A stretch of DNA of 64,000 nucleotides from Clostridia bacterium (GTDB lineage: Bacteria; Bacillota; Clostridia; TANB77; CAG-508). The notes beneath the pieces were generated by a model. It searched no databases. It had not been told where the DNA came from and worked only from the letters and a program-made list of their open reading frames with translations. Below are positions 25,785 through 35,805 of the stretch, one piece after another. Position numbers and translations under genes: made by a program. How positions within the stretch are numbered: the first letter of the stretch is position 1; every line of letters starts with the position of its first letter. The stretch lies in contig JAFRCC010000018.1 of the NCBI GenBank assembly GCA_017404545.1, forward strand, positions 186,001 through 250,000, read 5' to 3'.

Positions 25785-26184
25785 TGCAAATCCGTATTGT
25801 TTCGTATCCAACTTTTATATTCATTAAATCTGCTACTGGGTTCATTTCATATACTTTGCCATCAATTTTGAAAGCCACTTCCATATGTCCTTCACGTTTT
25901 CCATTAAAATATACTCCATTACATTCTATTTGACATTGTTGTAGCAAATATATTACCGCTCTAGAAATTGTTGAACAAATTGCTTTATTATTAATAATAT
26001 TATTTATATCTATGTCTTCAAAAAAAAGATTCGCCCTTTTTTGGTCATTTCCTATAATGTATTCTGGATTATAAATAAAAAATCTACATGCTTCGATATA
26101 TATATATCTAGCCTTCTGCATGTCTGTTAAATTATTTGGCATTCTTTCAATAATTTGAATTAATCTTTTTTCGTCTGGTCCCAT
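25756..26184 (-). CDS. Small transglutaminase-like protein
   Basis: 142 residues. The core NKAICSTISRAVIYLLQQC (Cys about 77), GHMEVAFKIDGKVYEMNPVAD (His about 108, Asp/Asn after it) fits the Cys-His-Asp arrangement of transglutaminase-like cysteine enzymes. The N-terminal KARYIYIEACRFFIYNPEY resembles the KAVYIYHKLCSILDYNEDF of the larger gene at 55089, so both belong to one local family. It overlaps the following ART-like gene, suggesting a two-gene operon. GAGGGAG ribosome binding site. Substrate unknown. Confidence 0.62.
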   Translation of the reverse strand: MGPDEKRLIQIIERMPNNLTDMQKARYIYIEACRFFIYNPEYIIGNDQKRANLFFEDIDINNIINNKAICSTISRAVIYLLQQCQIECNGVYFNGKREGHMEVAFKIDGKVYEMNPVADLMNIKVGYETIRICNANEGKLKN

Positions 26185-26208
26185 ATCTACTCCCTCATAC
26201 GAAATTTT

Positions 26209-27156
26209 TTATTCACTTAGAAATTCATTTATTCCTTTAACCATTCCAACTACCATTTTATTTTGATATTCCTCAGTAGCCATAAGTTCATCTTCTTCAG
26301 CATTACTCATAAATCCCATTTCTACAATTGTTGTTGGGACAGTACACCAATTTATTCCACTCATAGTATCGGTTCTTGTTACACCTTTATTCACCGCACC
26401 AGTTTCCTTTACAAAATTATCTAACACAGCTCTAGATAATTTGTAGCTCTCTGAGGCTAAATATCCATTGTATTCGTTATTTGATGTTTGACACATAGTT
26501 AGTACCCCTTTTACAGAGCTACTATCAACCGAATTCGCATGAATCCTTATAAAAGCTGCTGCTTTTGCTTCGTTTGCAATTTGTGCTCTCTCACTATTAC
26601 TTAGGTTTACATCATTTGTTGTTCTCGTCATAATGACAGTGTATCCTTCATTCTCTAATGCATCTCTTAATTTTAGAGCCACTTCAAGATTTAGTTGGTA
26701 CTCTGTTTTTCCTGTTGATATGCCAGTTGCTCCCCCCGTAACTTTTGCCTTTGTTTCTGTTGCTCCTGGACCAATTGGTTCCTTTTCAGAATTTCCCTTA
26801 GTTTGATGACCTGGATCAATTACAATTACTTTATTATTTGCCGTTTTTCTAATAGTACTCACTGTTTCTTCATTTTTCTTTGTTTTTTCCTCTTCAGTTT
26901 TGTTTTCTTCCACAAATGTAGGTTGCATTTCTTGCTCTTTTTCTTCAATTTCATTTTCTTCTTTAACACTATTTAACATTTCATTATTGTTTTGTTGATC
27001 TTTTACTGAAATTGTATTTATGCTATTTGAAAGTTTTTCATTATCAGATTTATTTTTACTTACCATTAGTGCCAATTTTACAACTCCAAGTATTATTGAA
27101 ATAACAGATATCGATATAATTGTTACATATATGATTTTATTTTTTTTATTCGACAT
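26209..27156 (-). CDS. N-acetylmuramoyl-L-alanine amidase (Amidase_3), membrane-anchored
   Basis: 315 residues: signal anchor (about 6-30), a Glu-rich linker (about 55-100) and a zinc amidase domain (about 108-312). Zinc ligands and catalytic residues: VIDPGHQ (His about 116), the Glu in TGKTEYQLNLEVA, RIHANSVDS (His), and VEMGFMSNAEED (Glu). It cleaves the bond between MurNAc and L-Ala in peptidoglycan. GGAGG ribosome binding site; monocistronic. Confidence 0.94.
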   Translation of the reverse strand: MSNKKNKIIYVTIISISVISIILGVVKLALMVSKNKSDNEKLSNSINTISVKDQQNNNEMLNSVKEENEIEEKEQEMQPTFVEENKTEEEKTKKNEETVSTIRKTANNKVIVIDPGHQTKGNSEKEPIGPGATETKAKVTGGATGISTGKTEYQLNLEVALKLRDALENEGYTVIMTRTTNDVNLSNSERAQIANEAKAAAFIRIHANSVDSSSVKGVLTMCQTSNNEYNGYLASESYKLSRAVLDNFVKETGAVNKGVTRTDTMSGINWCTVPTTIVEMGFMSNAEEDELMATEEYQNKMVVGMVKGINEFLSE

Positions 27157-27248
27157 TAATCATACCTCCATTAAAATTACCACTATATCCATTCTACCAA
27201 AATATTAGTGCTCTATCAAGAATTAAATTAAATTTCAAAAATAGTTTA

Positions 27249-27325
27249 GTTACAGTTTAACACTTTTTATTTAATAAGGTCAAAGAAATGGTTGTTATTA
27301 TTATCATAACTATTAAATAGTAACG
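27249..27325 (+). repeat. Inverted-repeat partner A flanking yrbG-mreB (with 28-bp extra segment)
   Basis: GTTACAGTTTAACACTTTTT ... ATTATCATAACTATTAAATA and GTAACG occur here and, inverted, at 29641-29689. The two outer blocks of 23-24 bp are identical; this copy has 28 more bases between TTATT direct repeats. Confidence 0.75.
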
Positions 27326-27340
27326 TAGTTTACATTTGCA

Positions 27341-27399
27341 AAAAAGAAAGGTTTAATAAAGTATATCATAAACTTCAATTTACTTCGTTAAACCTTTCA
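27341..27399 (-). terminator. Terminator after the exchanger gene
   Basis: GAAAGGTTTAA / TTAAACCTTTC, long loop, followed on the minus strand by TTTTTTG. Confidence 0.6.
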
Positions 27400-27403
27400 C
27401 TTT

Positions 27404-28390
27404 TTATAAATTCGTTATTACTAAACTTATGCTATAAGCAATATACCCAATAAGATAGATAATTCCGTTTGCTCTTGTCATTTCATCTTTTTTTCCAATA
27501 AATGGGAATAACGCTAAAAACAACGTAGCAACAATTAGAATTATAATATCCTTATTGTAACTTAATGAATATGTTATCGGAGCAATTACTGCTGAAACCC
27601 CTATTATTAATAAAATATTGAATATGCATGAACCAATTATATTTCCTATTGCCAAATCAACTTCGCCCTTCTTTGTTGCAATAACAGATGTTGCAAGCTC
27701 TGGCAAACTAGTTGCAACAGCAATTATTGTTAAGCTTATCAATTTTTCACTCATTCCAAGCAACCTCGCAATTTCTGAGCAACTATCAACAACGAAATCA
27801 CCACCAAATTTCAAACACACAATACCCAATATTATAAAAATAACAGACTTTATAACATATCTTGGTGAACTCATTTCTATGTTTACTATTACTAGATCTT
27901 TACTTATCCCATCAAAATCTTCACCTTTTTTTGCCATTATAATATTGTATATTATAAAAACTACACACAAACTTACCAACACAAAACCTTCAGCTCTTGC
28001 AATAATTCCTGTTTGGTTCATAATATTATTATTTGCAAATATAAATAATAATATTGTAACTATTAGTGCAAATGGACTCTCAAAAATTTTTGTTTCTCTT
28101 TTAAAATTTAAATTCTTTATTGTTGCACACAAACCTAAAATTAACAGTAAATTGGCGATGTTACTTCCAACAACATTTCCTACTGACATATCTGAATGTC
28201 CTTCAAGGGCTGATGTTAAACTTACCATAAGTTCCGGCATAGATGTACCAATTGAAACTATTGTCAAGCCAATTACAATTTCTGGTATATGAAATTTTTT
28301 TGCTATATTACTTGCTCCATCAACTAGCAAATCCGCACCTTTAACTAATAGTACAAATCCTACTAGCATTATAATTATTTGTATAACCAT
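27404..28390 (-). CDS. yrbG: Calcium/sodium:proton antiporter, CaCA family
   Basis: 328 residues, ten or so helices in two homologous halves, each with the alpha-repeat of the CaCA family: GLTIVSIGTSMPELMVSLTS (about 41-60) and SLTIIAVATSLPELATSVIA (about 218-237). Each half continues into GNVVGSNIANLLLILG or GNIIGSCIFNILLIIG. The acidic residues in these repeats bind the exported cation. AAAGGAGAG ribosome binding site; flanked by hairpins on both sides, so transcribed alone. Confidence 0.95.
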   Translation of the reverse strand: MVIQIIIMLVGFVLLVKGADLLVDGASNIAKKFHIPEIVIGLTIVSIGTSMPELMVSLTSALEGHSDMSVGNVVGSNIANLLLILGLCATIKNLNFKRETKIFESPFALIVTILLFIFANNNIMNQTGIIARAEGFVLVSLCVVFIIYNIIMAKKGEDFDGISKDLVIVNIEMSSPRYVIKSVIFIILGIVCLKFGGDFVVDSCSEIARLLGMSEKLISLTIIAVATSLPELATSVIATKKGEVDLAIGNIIGSCIFNILLIIGVSAVIAPITYSLSYNKDIIILIVATLFLALFPFIGKKDEMTRANGIIYLIGYIAYSISLVITNL

Positions 28391-28433
28391 ATTTCTCTCC
28401 TTTTATTTTATACTTTTTATGTAATTGCTTTCT

Positions 28434-28473
28434 GATTTTTTTAAAGACTTATTTCCATAAGTCTTTAAAAATC
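28434..28473. terminator. Bidirectional terminator-like palindrome between mreB and the exchanger
   Basis: Near-perfect palindrome TTTTTAAAGACTTA / TAAGTCTTTAAAAA, 50 bp past the mreB stop. Confidence 0.6.
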
Positions 28474-28520
28474 TAAGATGTATTTATTTTATCCACTTCT
28501 GTACATTATATCACACTTTT

Positions 28521-29528
28521 TTAGTTTTTGCGAGCTTTTCCGTCTAAGGAATCTAATGTATCTAATGCTTTTCCTGTTCCAAGTGCTACACATGATACAG
28601 CATCTTGTGCAATCATAACATTTATTCCTGTTTTTTCTTGCAATAATTTATCTAAACCATCTATCAAACAACCTCCACCAGTCATATATATACCTTTATC
28701 ACTTATATCAGCTGCAAGCTCTGGCGGCGTTCTTTCTAATACTGAGTGTACTGCATCAACTATCATAAGAGCTGGCTCTATCATTGCTTCTAGCATTTCA
28801 CTCGAATATACTGTTACTGTTTTTGGCAAACCATCTACTAAATCTCTTCCACGTATATCCATCTCTGTATCTTGCATTTTAGGGTATACACAGCCTATAT
28901 TTATTTTTAAATCTTCGGCAGTTCTTTCTCCTATCATAATATTATGTTTTTTCTTTATGTACTTAACTATATACTCATCGAACTTATCTCCAGCAATTTT
29001 AAGTGAAGTACTTACAACTGAACCTCCCAGCGAAATTACCGCTATATCGGTCGTTCCTCCTCCTATATCTACAACCATGTTTCCACATGGCTTAGCAATA
29101 TCTATTCCTGCACCAATTGCTGCAGCAATTGGCTCTTCAATAAGATAAACTTTTCTTGCTCCTGCTTGCGTTGCGGCATCTATTACGGCTTTCTTTTCAA
29201 CCTCTGTTACTTGAGAAGGTATACAAATCATAATTCTAGGTGAAAACAAGAATCTTCCGCAAACTCTGTTAATAAAATACTTAAGCATTTTTTCTGTTAC
29301 AGTGTAATTTGATATTACACCTTCCCTCAAAGGTCTTGTTGCAACTATGTTTCCTGGCGTTCTTCCAAGCATTCTTCTAGCTTCTCTTCCAACTGCCAAA
29401 ACTTCATTTGTATTACTATCTACAGCAACAACAGAAGGCTCTCTTAAAACAATGCCTTTGCCTTTTACATATGCAATTACAGTTGCTGTTCCTAAATCTA
29501 TTCCTATATCTTGACCCCAATTGAACAT
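28521..29528 (-). CDS. mreB: Rod-shape determining actin-like protein MreB/Mbl
   Basis: 335 residues, full length. Actin fold nucleotide motifs: DIGIDLGTATVIAYVKGKG (phosphate 1), MVVDIGGGTTDIAVISLGG (phosphate 2), EEPIAAAIGAGID and MTGGGCLIDGL (adenosine). It polymerises under the membrane and guides the elongation machinery, so the cell is probably rod-shaped. No mreC/mreD follow, typical of an Mbl-type solitary copy. The flanking inverted repeats (27249, 29641) enclose it with the exchanger. Confidence 0.95.
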   Translation of the reverse strand: MFNWGQDIGIDLGTATVIAYVKGKGIVLREPSVVAVDSNTNEVLAVGREARRMLGRTPGNIVATRPLREGVISNYTVTEKMLKYFINRVCGRFLFSPRIMICIPSQVTEVEKKAVIDAATQAGARKVYLIEEPIAAAIGAGIDIAKPCGNMVVDIGGGTTDIAVISLGGSVVSTSLKIAGDKFDEYIVKYIKKKHNIMIGERTAEDLKINIGCVYPKMQDTEMDIRGRDLVDGLPKTVTVYSSEMLEAMIEPALMIVDAVHSVLERTPPELAADISDKGIYMTGGGCLIDGLDKLLQEKTGINVMIAQDAVSCVALGTGKALDTLDSLDGKARKN

Positions 29529-29640
29529 ATTACATCTTTCCTTTCAGGTTAATATTACGTTTTTGTTGCAATTTCGTTACGATTATATTACATTTCGTAT
29601 AAAAAGGCAACATTTTTACTGCAAATTTTCTGTTTGATAA

Positions 29641-29689
29641 TTACTATTTAATAGTTATGATAATAATAAAAAGTGTTAAACTGTAACGT
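29641..29689 (-). repeat. Inverted-repeat partner B flanking yrbG-mreB
   Basis: Reverse complement of 27249-27325 minus its 28-bp middle. It lies 112 bp upstream of the mreB start in otherwise featureless AT-rich sequence. Confidence 0.75.
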
Positions 29690-29750
29690 TTGATAATCCG
29701 CTCTTCTATTGTAACATTCAATATACATTTATACAATATGCGAATTCATC

Positions 29751-29785
29751 AAAAAAACACATATGCTACAGCATATATGTTTTTA
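29751..29785 (-). terminator. Terminator after the lexA-linked gene
   Basis: ACATATATGC / GCATATGTGT with a 4-nt loop, then T7 on the minus strand, 3 bp past the stop at 29789. Confidence 0.85.
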
Positions 29786-29788
29786 CTT

Positions 29789-30292
29789 TTATCTCCTAGG
29801 TTCCACCATATTTACAATTCTTTCTACATTTTTATTTGATTCAAAGTTTGGTATTATGGAATTATCTTTATTAGCATCTATTTCTGCTTTCTCTTCAGGA
29901 GTTAAAAATACTATTTTAAAATGTTTTACATTATCGCATGTAAATCGAATTTTAAACTCCTTCACTTCATTAGGATTCATTTCACCAATTTTTACATATT
30001 CTTCTCCTAGATTTACATCCTTCTCTGAATACAACTCAACCTTCATATATTTTTCCGATGATTTTTCATTTGTCTTATTTGATATTGTTCCCTCTATATA
30101 ACCATCTTCTTTGGATGCTCTTGTTGATGTATTTGAAATTGTAACTGTAAGCTGATCATTATTTATTTCGTACTTTTCGATTTTATGATACGATGTTTTT
30201 ATATATGCGTTTATTATTAATTGACTTCCTACATATAAACCTATAAACATTAATAGATATATAGCAAAAGTTTTCATCCTAGCCATATTCAT
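29789..30292 (-). CDS. Membrane-anchored FxLYD-like protein of unknown function
   Basis: 167 residues: N-terminal helix (about 8-28), then an extracellular beta-sandwich-like region (DGYIEGTISNKTNEKSSEKY, LGEEYVKIGEMNPNEVKEFK) similar in layout to FxLYD domains. It follows lexA by 14 bp and ends in a strong terminator, so lexA and this gene probably form an SOS-controlled unit. Role in the SOS response, if any, is unknown. GGGG ribosome binding site. Confidence 0.6.
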   Translation of the reverse strand: MNMARMKTFAIYLLMFIGLYVGSQLIINAYIKTSYHKIEKYEINNDQLTVTISNTSTRASKEDGYIEGTISNKTNEKSSEKYMKVELYSEKDVNLGEEYVKIGEMNPNEVKEFKIRFTCDNVKHFKIVFLTPEEKAEIDANKDNSIIPNFESNKNVERIVNMVEPRR

Positions 30293-30306
30293 AATCCCCT
30301 TTATTA

Positions 30307-30972
30307 CTATAATTTTCTGAATACACCAGAAACTACACCTAATATTTTACAATCTGGAACAATAATTGGATCCATAGTACTATTTTCTGGTTGTAATCTT
30401 ATGTGATTATCTTCTTTGTAGAACGTTTTTACTGTTGCTTCGTCTTCTATAAGTGCAACAACAATTTGGCCATTTCGAGCTACATTTTGTTTTCTTACTA
30501 ATATATAATCACCATCAAGTATTCCAGCTTCTATCATGCTTTCGCCACTAACAGTTAGCATAAAACTTTCACTATTCCCTACAAAAGATAATGGAATAGG
30601 AAATGTATCTGTAATATTTTCTACTGCTAATATTGGTGCACCAGCAGTAATTTTTCCAACAACTGGAACGTCAACCATTTCTTTATCTGTATAGAAATTT
30701 TTTGTTTCTTCATTTTTATTTTGCTTTTTATCTTCACTTTTGGTTCCTTTTACCAATCTTAAAGCTCTACCCTTCTGATTTTCCTTTTTTATATACCCCT
30801 TTTCTTCAAGCTTAGTTAAATATCCGTGTACGGTTGCTGTAGAGCTTAACCCAACAGATTTACCTATTTCTCTAACTGATGGTGGATATCCATATTCCTT
30901 AATATTTTTTTCGATAAAACTCAATATATCTTTCTCTCTTTTTCCTAGCTCTAGACTTTTCTTTCTTGGCAT
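30307..30972 (-). CDS. lexA: LexA SOS repressor
   Basis: 221 residues. Winged-helix DNA-binding domain (about 8-70, [21 protein letters not shown]), a charged linker slightly longer than usual (about 76-95), and the S24 autopeptidase domain with the cleavage site AGAP (about 111-114), catalytic Ser in [14 protein letters not shown] and Lys in [18 protein letters not shown]. RecA-stimulated self-cleavage relieves repression of SOS genes. Its promoter region carries a LexA-like box, consistent with autoregulation. Confidence 0.97.
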   Translation of the reverse strand: MPRKKSLELGKREKDILSFIEKNIKEYGYPPSVREIGKSVGLSSTATVHGYLTKLEEKGYIKKENQKGRALRLVKGTKSEDKKQNKNEETKNFYTDKEMVDVPVVGKITAGAPILAVENITDTFPIPLSFVGNSESFMLTVSGESMIEAGILDGDYILVRKQNVARNGQIVVALIEDEATVKTFYKEDNHIRLQPENSTMDPIIVPDCKILGVVSGVFRKL

Positions 30973-31001
30973 ACAATCACCCCTTAAAAATAACTATAAA
31001 A

Positions 31002-31042
31002 ATAATAACATATATTCCATGAAAAGTCAAACAAAAGTTTTG
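31002..31042 (-). promoter_or_regulatory. lexA promoter with overlapping LexA-like box
   Basis: Minus-strand TTGACT (31025-31030), 17-bp spacer, TATTAT (31002-31007). The palindrome CAAAACTTTTGTTTG (31028-31042) overlaps the -35 and fits the Gram-positive GAACnnnnGTTC form with A/T at the outer positions. Confidence 0.55.
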
Positions 31043-31100
31043 TCAATTATTTCCATAATTAAGCTTAATTAGCACATTGTGCAATGGAAAAAATTAATTG

Positions 31101-32414
<1,314 letters not shown>

Positions 32415-32433
32415 TTATCTAATATCCTACCTC

Positions 32434-32475
32434 AAAAAACTAAGTGCCAAATATAACTATTTTATCTGGCACTTG
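32434..32475 (-). terminator. Terminator after trpS
   Basis: AAGTGCCA / TGGCACTT with a T6 tail on the minus strand, 30 bp after the trpS stop. Confidence 0.8.
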
Positions 32476-32508
32476 ATTGAACTGTAATTTTCAGAACTAT
32501 CATTAAAA

Positions 32509-33501
32509 TTAAACTAGCCCTACTTTATTGTATACTAAATTCAATGTTTTTCTTGCTTTTTCTGAAGCTTTTCTTGAACCTTCTGTATATATTTTTTCTA
32601 GATAAATTTTATCGTTCATTAATTCATTGTATTTTTTATGAAATGGTTCTAGCTCTTTCACAATTGCTTCTCCAACAGTTGTTTTAAATTCGCCATATCC
32701 TTTTCCTTCAAATTGCTTCTCTACTTCATCAAGAGAAATATTTTTTATTACGCTGTATATTGTCATTAAATTACTTACACCTGGTTTGTTCTCTACATCG
32801 TACTTAACAATTCCTTCTGAATCTGTTACAGCTTTTTTTACCTTCTTCATAATCTCCTCAGGAGTGTCAACTAATAGTATTGTATCATTTGGAATTGTAC
32901 TACTTTTACTCATTTTGCTTGCTGGATCTTGTAATCCCATTATTCTTGCTCCTGCTTTTGGAATATAAGGCTCTGGTACTTTAAATGTATCTCCATATAA
33001 TTTGTTAAATCTCTCAGCAATGTCTCTTGTTATTTCTAAATGCTGTTTCTGATCTTCACCAACAGGAACAACATCTGCCTGATACAACAAAATATCTCCT
33101 GCCATCAAAGATGGATATGTAAACAGCCCCGCATTTATATTATCTGCATGTTTTTCAGATTTGTCTTTAAATTGTGTCATTCTTGAAAGTTCGCCCATGT
33201 ATGTATAACAATCTAGTACCCAACCTAGTTCTGCGTGCTCATGCACCTGCGATTGTACAAAAATTGTACTTTTTTCTGGATCTATTCCAGCAGCAATATA
33301 TGTTGCTAAAACTTTTAACGTATTTTCTTTGAGCTCTGCGGGATCTCTTCTAACTGTTAATGCGTGTAGATTTGCAATCATATAATAGCAATCATATTCA
33401 TCCTGCATTTTCACAAAATTTTTTAATGCTCCTATATAATTTCCAAGAGTTAGGTTTCCTGTAGCTTGAATTCCACTTAATATAACTTTTTTATTTTCCA
33501 T
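32509..33501 (-). CDS. trpS: Tryptophanyl-tRNA synthetase
   Basis: 330 residues, class I synthetase charging tRNA-Trp. HIGH-type motif TGNLTLGNYIGAL (about 14-26), KMSKS motif SKMSKS (about 195-200), and DQKQHLEITRDIAERFN are present. The ATG at 33501 follows GGAGG by eight bases; the earlier in-frame start has no ribosome binding site. No T-box is visible upstream; instead a 20-codon ORF with a Trp codon precedes it (33528-33590). Confidence 0.97.
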   Translation of the reverse strand: MENKKVILSGIQATGNLTLGNYIGALKNFVKMQDEYDCYYMIANLHALTVRRDPAELKENTLKVLATYIAAGIDPEKSTIFVQSQVHEHAELGWVLDCYTYMGELSRMTQFKDKSEKHADNINAGLFTYPSLMAGDILLYQADVVPVGEDQKQHLEITRDIAERFNKLYGDTFKVPEPYIPKAGARIMGLQDPASKMSKSSTIPNDTILLVDTPEEIMKKVKKAVTDSEGIVKYDVENKPGVSNLMTIYSVIKNISLDEVEKQFEGKGYGEFKTTVGEAIVKELEPFHKKYNELMNDKIYLEKIYTEGSRKASEKARKTLNLVYNKVGLV

Positions 33502-33527
33502 ATTCAAATCCTCCATTTTTTTAATTC

Positions 33528-33590
33528 TTATAAGTTAAAAAAATTTTGGTGCCATCGCTTTCCTACCATGTTATTTAATACTATTTTCAT
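33528..33590 (-). CDS. Small upstream ORF before trpS, possible leader peptide
   Basis: 20 codons with a strong GAAGGAG ribosome binding site, starting MKIVLNNMVGKRWHQ; it ends 26 bp before the trpS start. It contains a single Trp codon. After it, ATTTTTTTAA / TTAAAAAAAT can form an A-T stem just before the trpS ribosome binding site. No terminator lies between, so any control would be on translation. May be fortuitous. Confidence 0.45.
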   Translation of the reverse strand: MKIVLNNMVGKRWHQNFFNL

Positions 33591-33713
33591 ATGCTCTCCT
33601 TCTTCAGTTTAAATTAACATTTATTATAATTTAAATTAAGCATTTTTTCAAGTATTTTTTATCATTCCTATCTACGTATATGATTCATTTATGATAATGT
33701 CTTAATAAATCAT

Positions 33714-34010
33714 TTGAGAAAATGTCTTAATACAAAAAAATATATTGTATGTATCTTTAATAAAAAATATTTTGATTGCACTTATACACTTTTTTCAGAG
33801 TATTTAGCAGAACGTGAAAATATAAAAGTATCAGTTAACGCAGCACTTCACGCTGCAATAGATGATGCCACAGGCAATATTGTTGGTATGTACTTTGATG
33901 AACAAGAAACGCTAAATGGGTATTACCAGATAACCCATCAAATTCTAACAACATACGGAATAACAAATAAAATAAAGACAGATAAAGGAATTTTAAGCCA
34001 ATTCGGATAG
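33714..34010 (+). pseudogene. Transposase fragment (DDE, ISNCY-like) with internal deletion
   Basis: The part from about 33800 (SEYLAERENIKVSV) jumps to LHAAIDDATGNIVGMYFDEQ and ETLNGYYQITHQILTTYGI, i.e. the N-terminal helix-turn-helix end joined in frame to the DDE core, with the region between lost; the frame stops after KTDKGILSQFG, before the rest of the catalytic core. The start at 33714 (TTG) is arbitrary. Plus strand. No terminal inverted repeats were identified. Confidence 0.75.
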
Positions 34011-34080
34011 CCGTAGCCTTTTTAAGGATAACTGTAGAATTTTGTGTATCGATTTTTGATTTTCCCTTAATACCTAAATA

Positions 34081-34111
34081 GAAAGGCCCCTAAATTCTGG
34101 GTGCCTTTCTT
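34081..34111 (+). terminator. Terminator-like hairpin
   Basis: GAAAGGC / GCCTTTC with CCC / GGG inside, followed by TT; between the transposase fragment and the next minus-strand gene, 98 bp past that gene's stop. Confidence 0.5.
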
Positions 34112-34208
34112 AAAATTTCAGTTGTGTTATATTTTTAATTTCTAGATGCTTGTCCATAATTACTTATTATATCATCTAACTTTCCCATTTTTATCTCATT
34201 ACCAAATA

Positions 34209-34529
34209 TTATATAGACTCATGATATATAACTTCTTTTCCATGCTTAAGAGCATACTCAATTTCACTTTTAGTACTATTTCCGATATATCCATCAATAT
34301 TTACAACATAGATTGCATCACTAATATCTATTTTTTTCTTATGTAACTTTCCAAGCATCTCCATATCTTTTTCATCGTATTTTCTGCCATTTACATTATA
34401 AACACATTGAATAACAGAATATCCCTTTTCTAATTCAAGCTTTCCAGCAATTTCCATCATCTGATTTAAGTATCGCATACTACCACATAGCGTTACTACT
34501 TTTATATTGTTTTCTTTTGAACTATCCAT
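34209..34529 (-). CDS. Nucleoside 2-deoxyribosyltransferase-like protein
   Basis: 106 residues, a single Rossmann-like domain: VVTLCGSMRYLNQMMEIAG at the start (nucleotide-sugar binding GSMR), DAIYVVNIDGYIGNSTKSEI at the end with the glutamate expected for the family's catalytic site, and EYALKHGKEVIY. Such proteins exchange or hydrolyse nucleobases of deoxynucleosides; the compact length matches DUF4406-like members. AGGAGG ribosome binding site. Monocistronic. Confidence 0.72.
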   Translation of the reverse strand: MDSSKENNIKVVTLCGSMRYLNQMMEIAGKLELEKGYSVIQCVYNVNGRKYDEKDMEMLGKLHKKKIDISDAIYVVNIDGYIGNSTKSEIEYALKHGKEVIYHESI

Positions 34530-34612
34530 TAATACTCCTCCTATGCTAAGTAAAAATAATAAAGTTATAAAATTTTGCTATATTTTCACTTTTATTATAT
34601 TGATGTCATACT

Positions 34613-34649
34613 ATCAAAAAAACAGTTGCTTTTCAACAACTGTTTTTGA
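34613..34649 (-). terminator. Terminator, near-identical to the one at 39715
   Basis: AAACAGTTG / CAACTGTTT stem, T-rich minus-strand tail. The surrounding ACTATCAAAAAAACAGTTGC is repeated at 39711. Confidence 0.8.
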
Positions 34650-34694
34650 TTAATTATTTGCTTCAATTTTTAATGAATTTAATAACTTTTTCAT
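34650..34694 (-). pseudogene. Internally deleted copy of the lipoprotein gene (14 codons left)
   Basis: ATG AAA AAG joined in frame to the last 11 codons (LLNSLKIEANN) of the lipoprotein encoded at 46241-46885, with GAGGG before the ATG. The middle 200 codons are gone. The intact gene has ATATTAA near both break points, so recombination between short direct repeats fits. Confidence 0.8.
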
Positions 34695-34726
34695 AATGAA
34701 CCCTCATTATAACAATCTTTTTACAA

Positions 34727-35599
34727 TTATTTATTCCAAATTCTGTCCTCAACTTCATTTGCAATTTTAGTATATGTTGCTCTATTTCCCGTTGCTAAAT
34801 CCAAAGCATCGTTTTTAAATGTTTCTGCGCTCTCTCTTGATTTTTCCGCATCTTCTTCGCTCTTTGTAATCTTTGATTTAGCTAAGTTTCCTAAAGCTTT
34901 TAATCCTTCAGCTGCAGCTTTCATTTCTGCTCTTTCTTTATTGGTTCCAACAAAGCTTGATTTAATTGAACCAATAACGCTATTATCTTCATATTTACCA
35001 AATAGTTTGTCTAAGTAATCTTTTAATCCAACGTGAGAAAACTCATTTACATTCCTAGCTGTTGGAATTTGAAGCTCTTTAACATATGGATGAAAATTTC
35101 TAGCTCCAACTCCAGTAACTGAACCTTCAGCCTCTCCAAATCCACGTCTCGAGCAATTTAAATAGATTGTTAGTCCAACTTCTGAATACTTTTTATCACT
35201 ATTTGAACCATTATTTTCTTTATAGTATGGCTCATAATGGTTTATTTGATCATATCTAAATAGCTCCTGGTATACTTTCTTATTTGCTTTTGGTGATACA
35301 ACTTTAAACATAGCAATTTCATCAGCGAATTCAAGACCAGTACTAATAGATACGAATCTACTTATGTGTCTCTTATCAATAGGCTCAAATGCCTCATAAT
35401 ACAACTTATTTTGTTTCTCCATATACTTAATATGCTCTTCAATCTCAACTTTAGTAAAGTGACCCACATTAATAAATTCACTGCATTTCTTTTCGCACTC
35501 TTTGCAAATGTAACCTTCTTTATTAACTAGTCTTTTTCTACTAAGAAAACCAACATTGTTGCCACAAATAGCACATGGTACCTTTGAAAATAATCCCAT
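34727..35599 (-). CDS. DUF4428-type zinc-ribbon protein
   Basis: 290 residues. N-terminal treble-clef-like ribbon (C9, C12, C32, C35; CAICGNNVGF ... CKECEKKC), a central alpha/beta region (about 80-190, LTIYLNCSRRGFGEAEGSV), and a long C-terminal helical segment with charged heptads (ERAEMKAAAEGLKALGNLAK). No signal peptide, cytoplasmic. A shortened relative lies at 46921-47391. AAGGGG ribosome binding site. Function unknown; the coiled coil suggests oligomers. Confidence 0.72.
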   Translation of the reverse strand: MGLFSKVPCAICGNNVGFLSRKRLVNKEGYICKECEKKCSEFINVGHFTKVEIEEHIKYMEKQNKLYYEAFEPIDKRHISRFVSISTGLEFADEIAMFKVVSPKANKKVYQELFRYDQINHYEPYYKENNGSNSDKKYSEVGLTIYLNCSRRGFGEAEGSVTGVGARNFHPYVKELQIPTARNVNEFSHVGLKDYLDKLFGKYEDNSVIGSIKSSFVGTNKERAEMKAAAEGLKALGNLAKSKITKSEEDAEKSRESAETFKNDALDLATGNRATYTKIANEVEDRIWNK

Positions 35600-35805
35600 T
35601 ACAGTTCCCCTTTCTTTTATTTTTAAAAGTTTATTTACAAAAATTTTATATCATACTCAAAAAAATAATTCAATAAATTGTATTCAAATATTTTATCGTT
35701 TCTGAACTAATAGTTCTTATAGTACTTTCGTTCATAATACATTCCTATAATCTAAACCATAGATATAAATAACTTAGTTATAAAACTTCTTAAATATATT
35801 TATAC

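Noticed and set aside
27618..28292. 224-codon plus-strand frame opposite the exchanger gene
   Set aside because: Antisense to a well-supported CaCA exchanger; no start signals and no recognisable protein.
28528..29148. 206-codon plus-strand frame opposite mreB
   Set aside because: Shadow of mreB codons; no ribosome binding site and biased composition.
33502..33713. T-box before trpS
   Set aside because: No TGGNACCGCG-like sequence or terminator is present; only a small ORF and an A-T stem.
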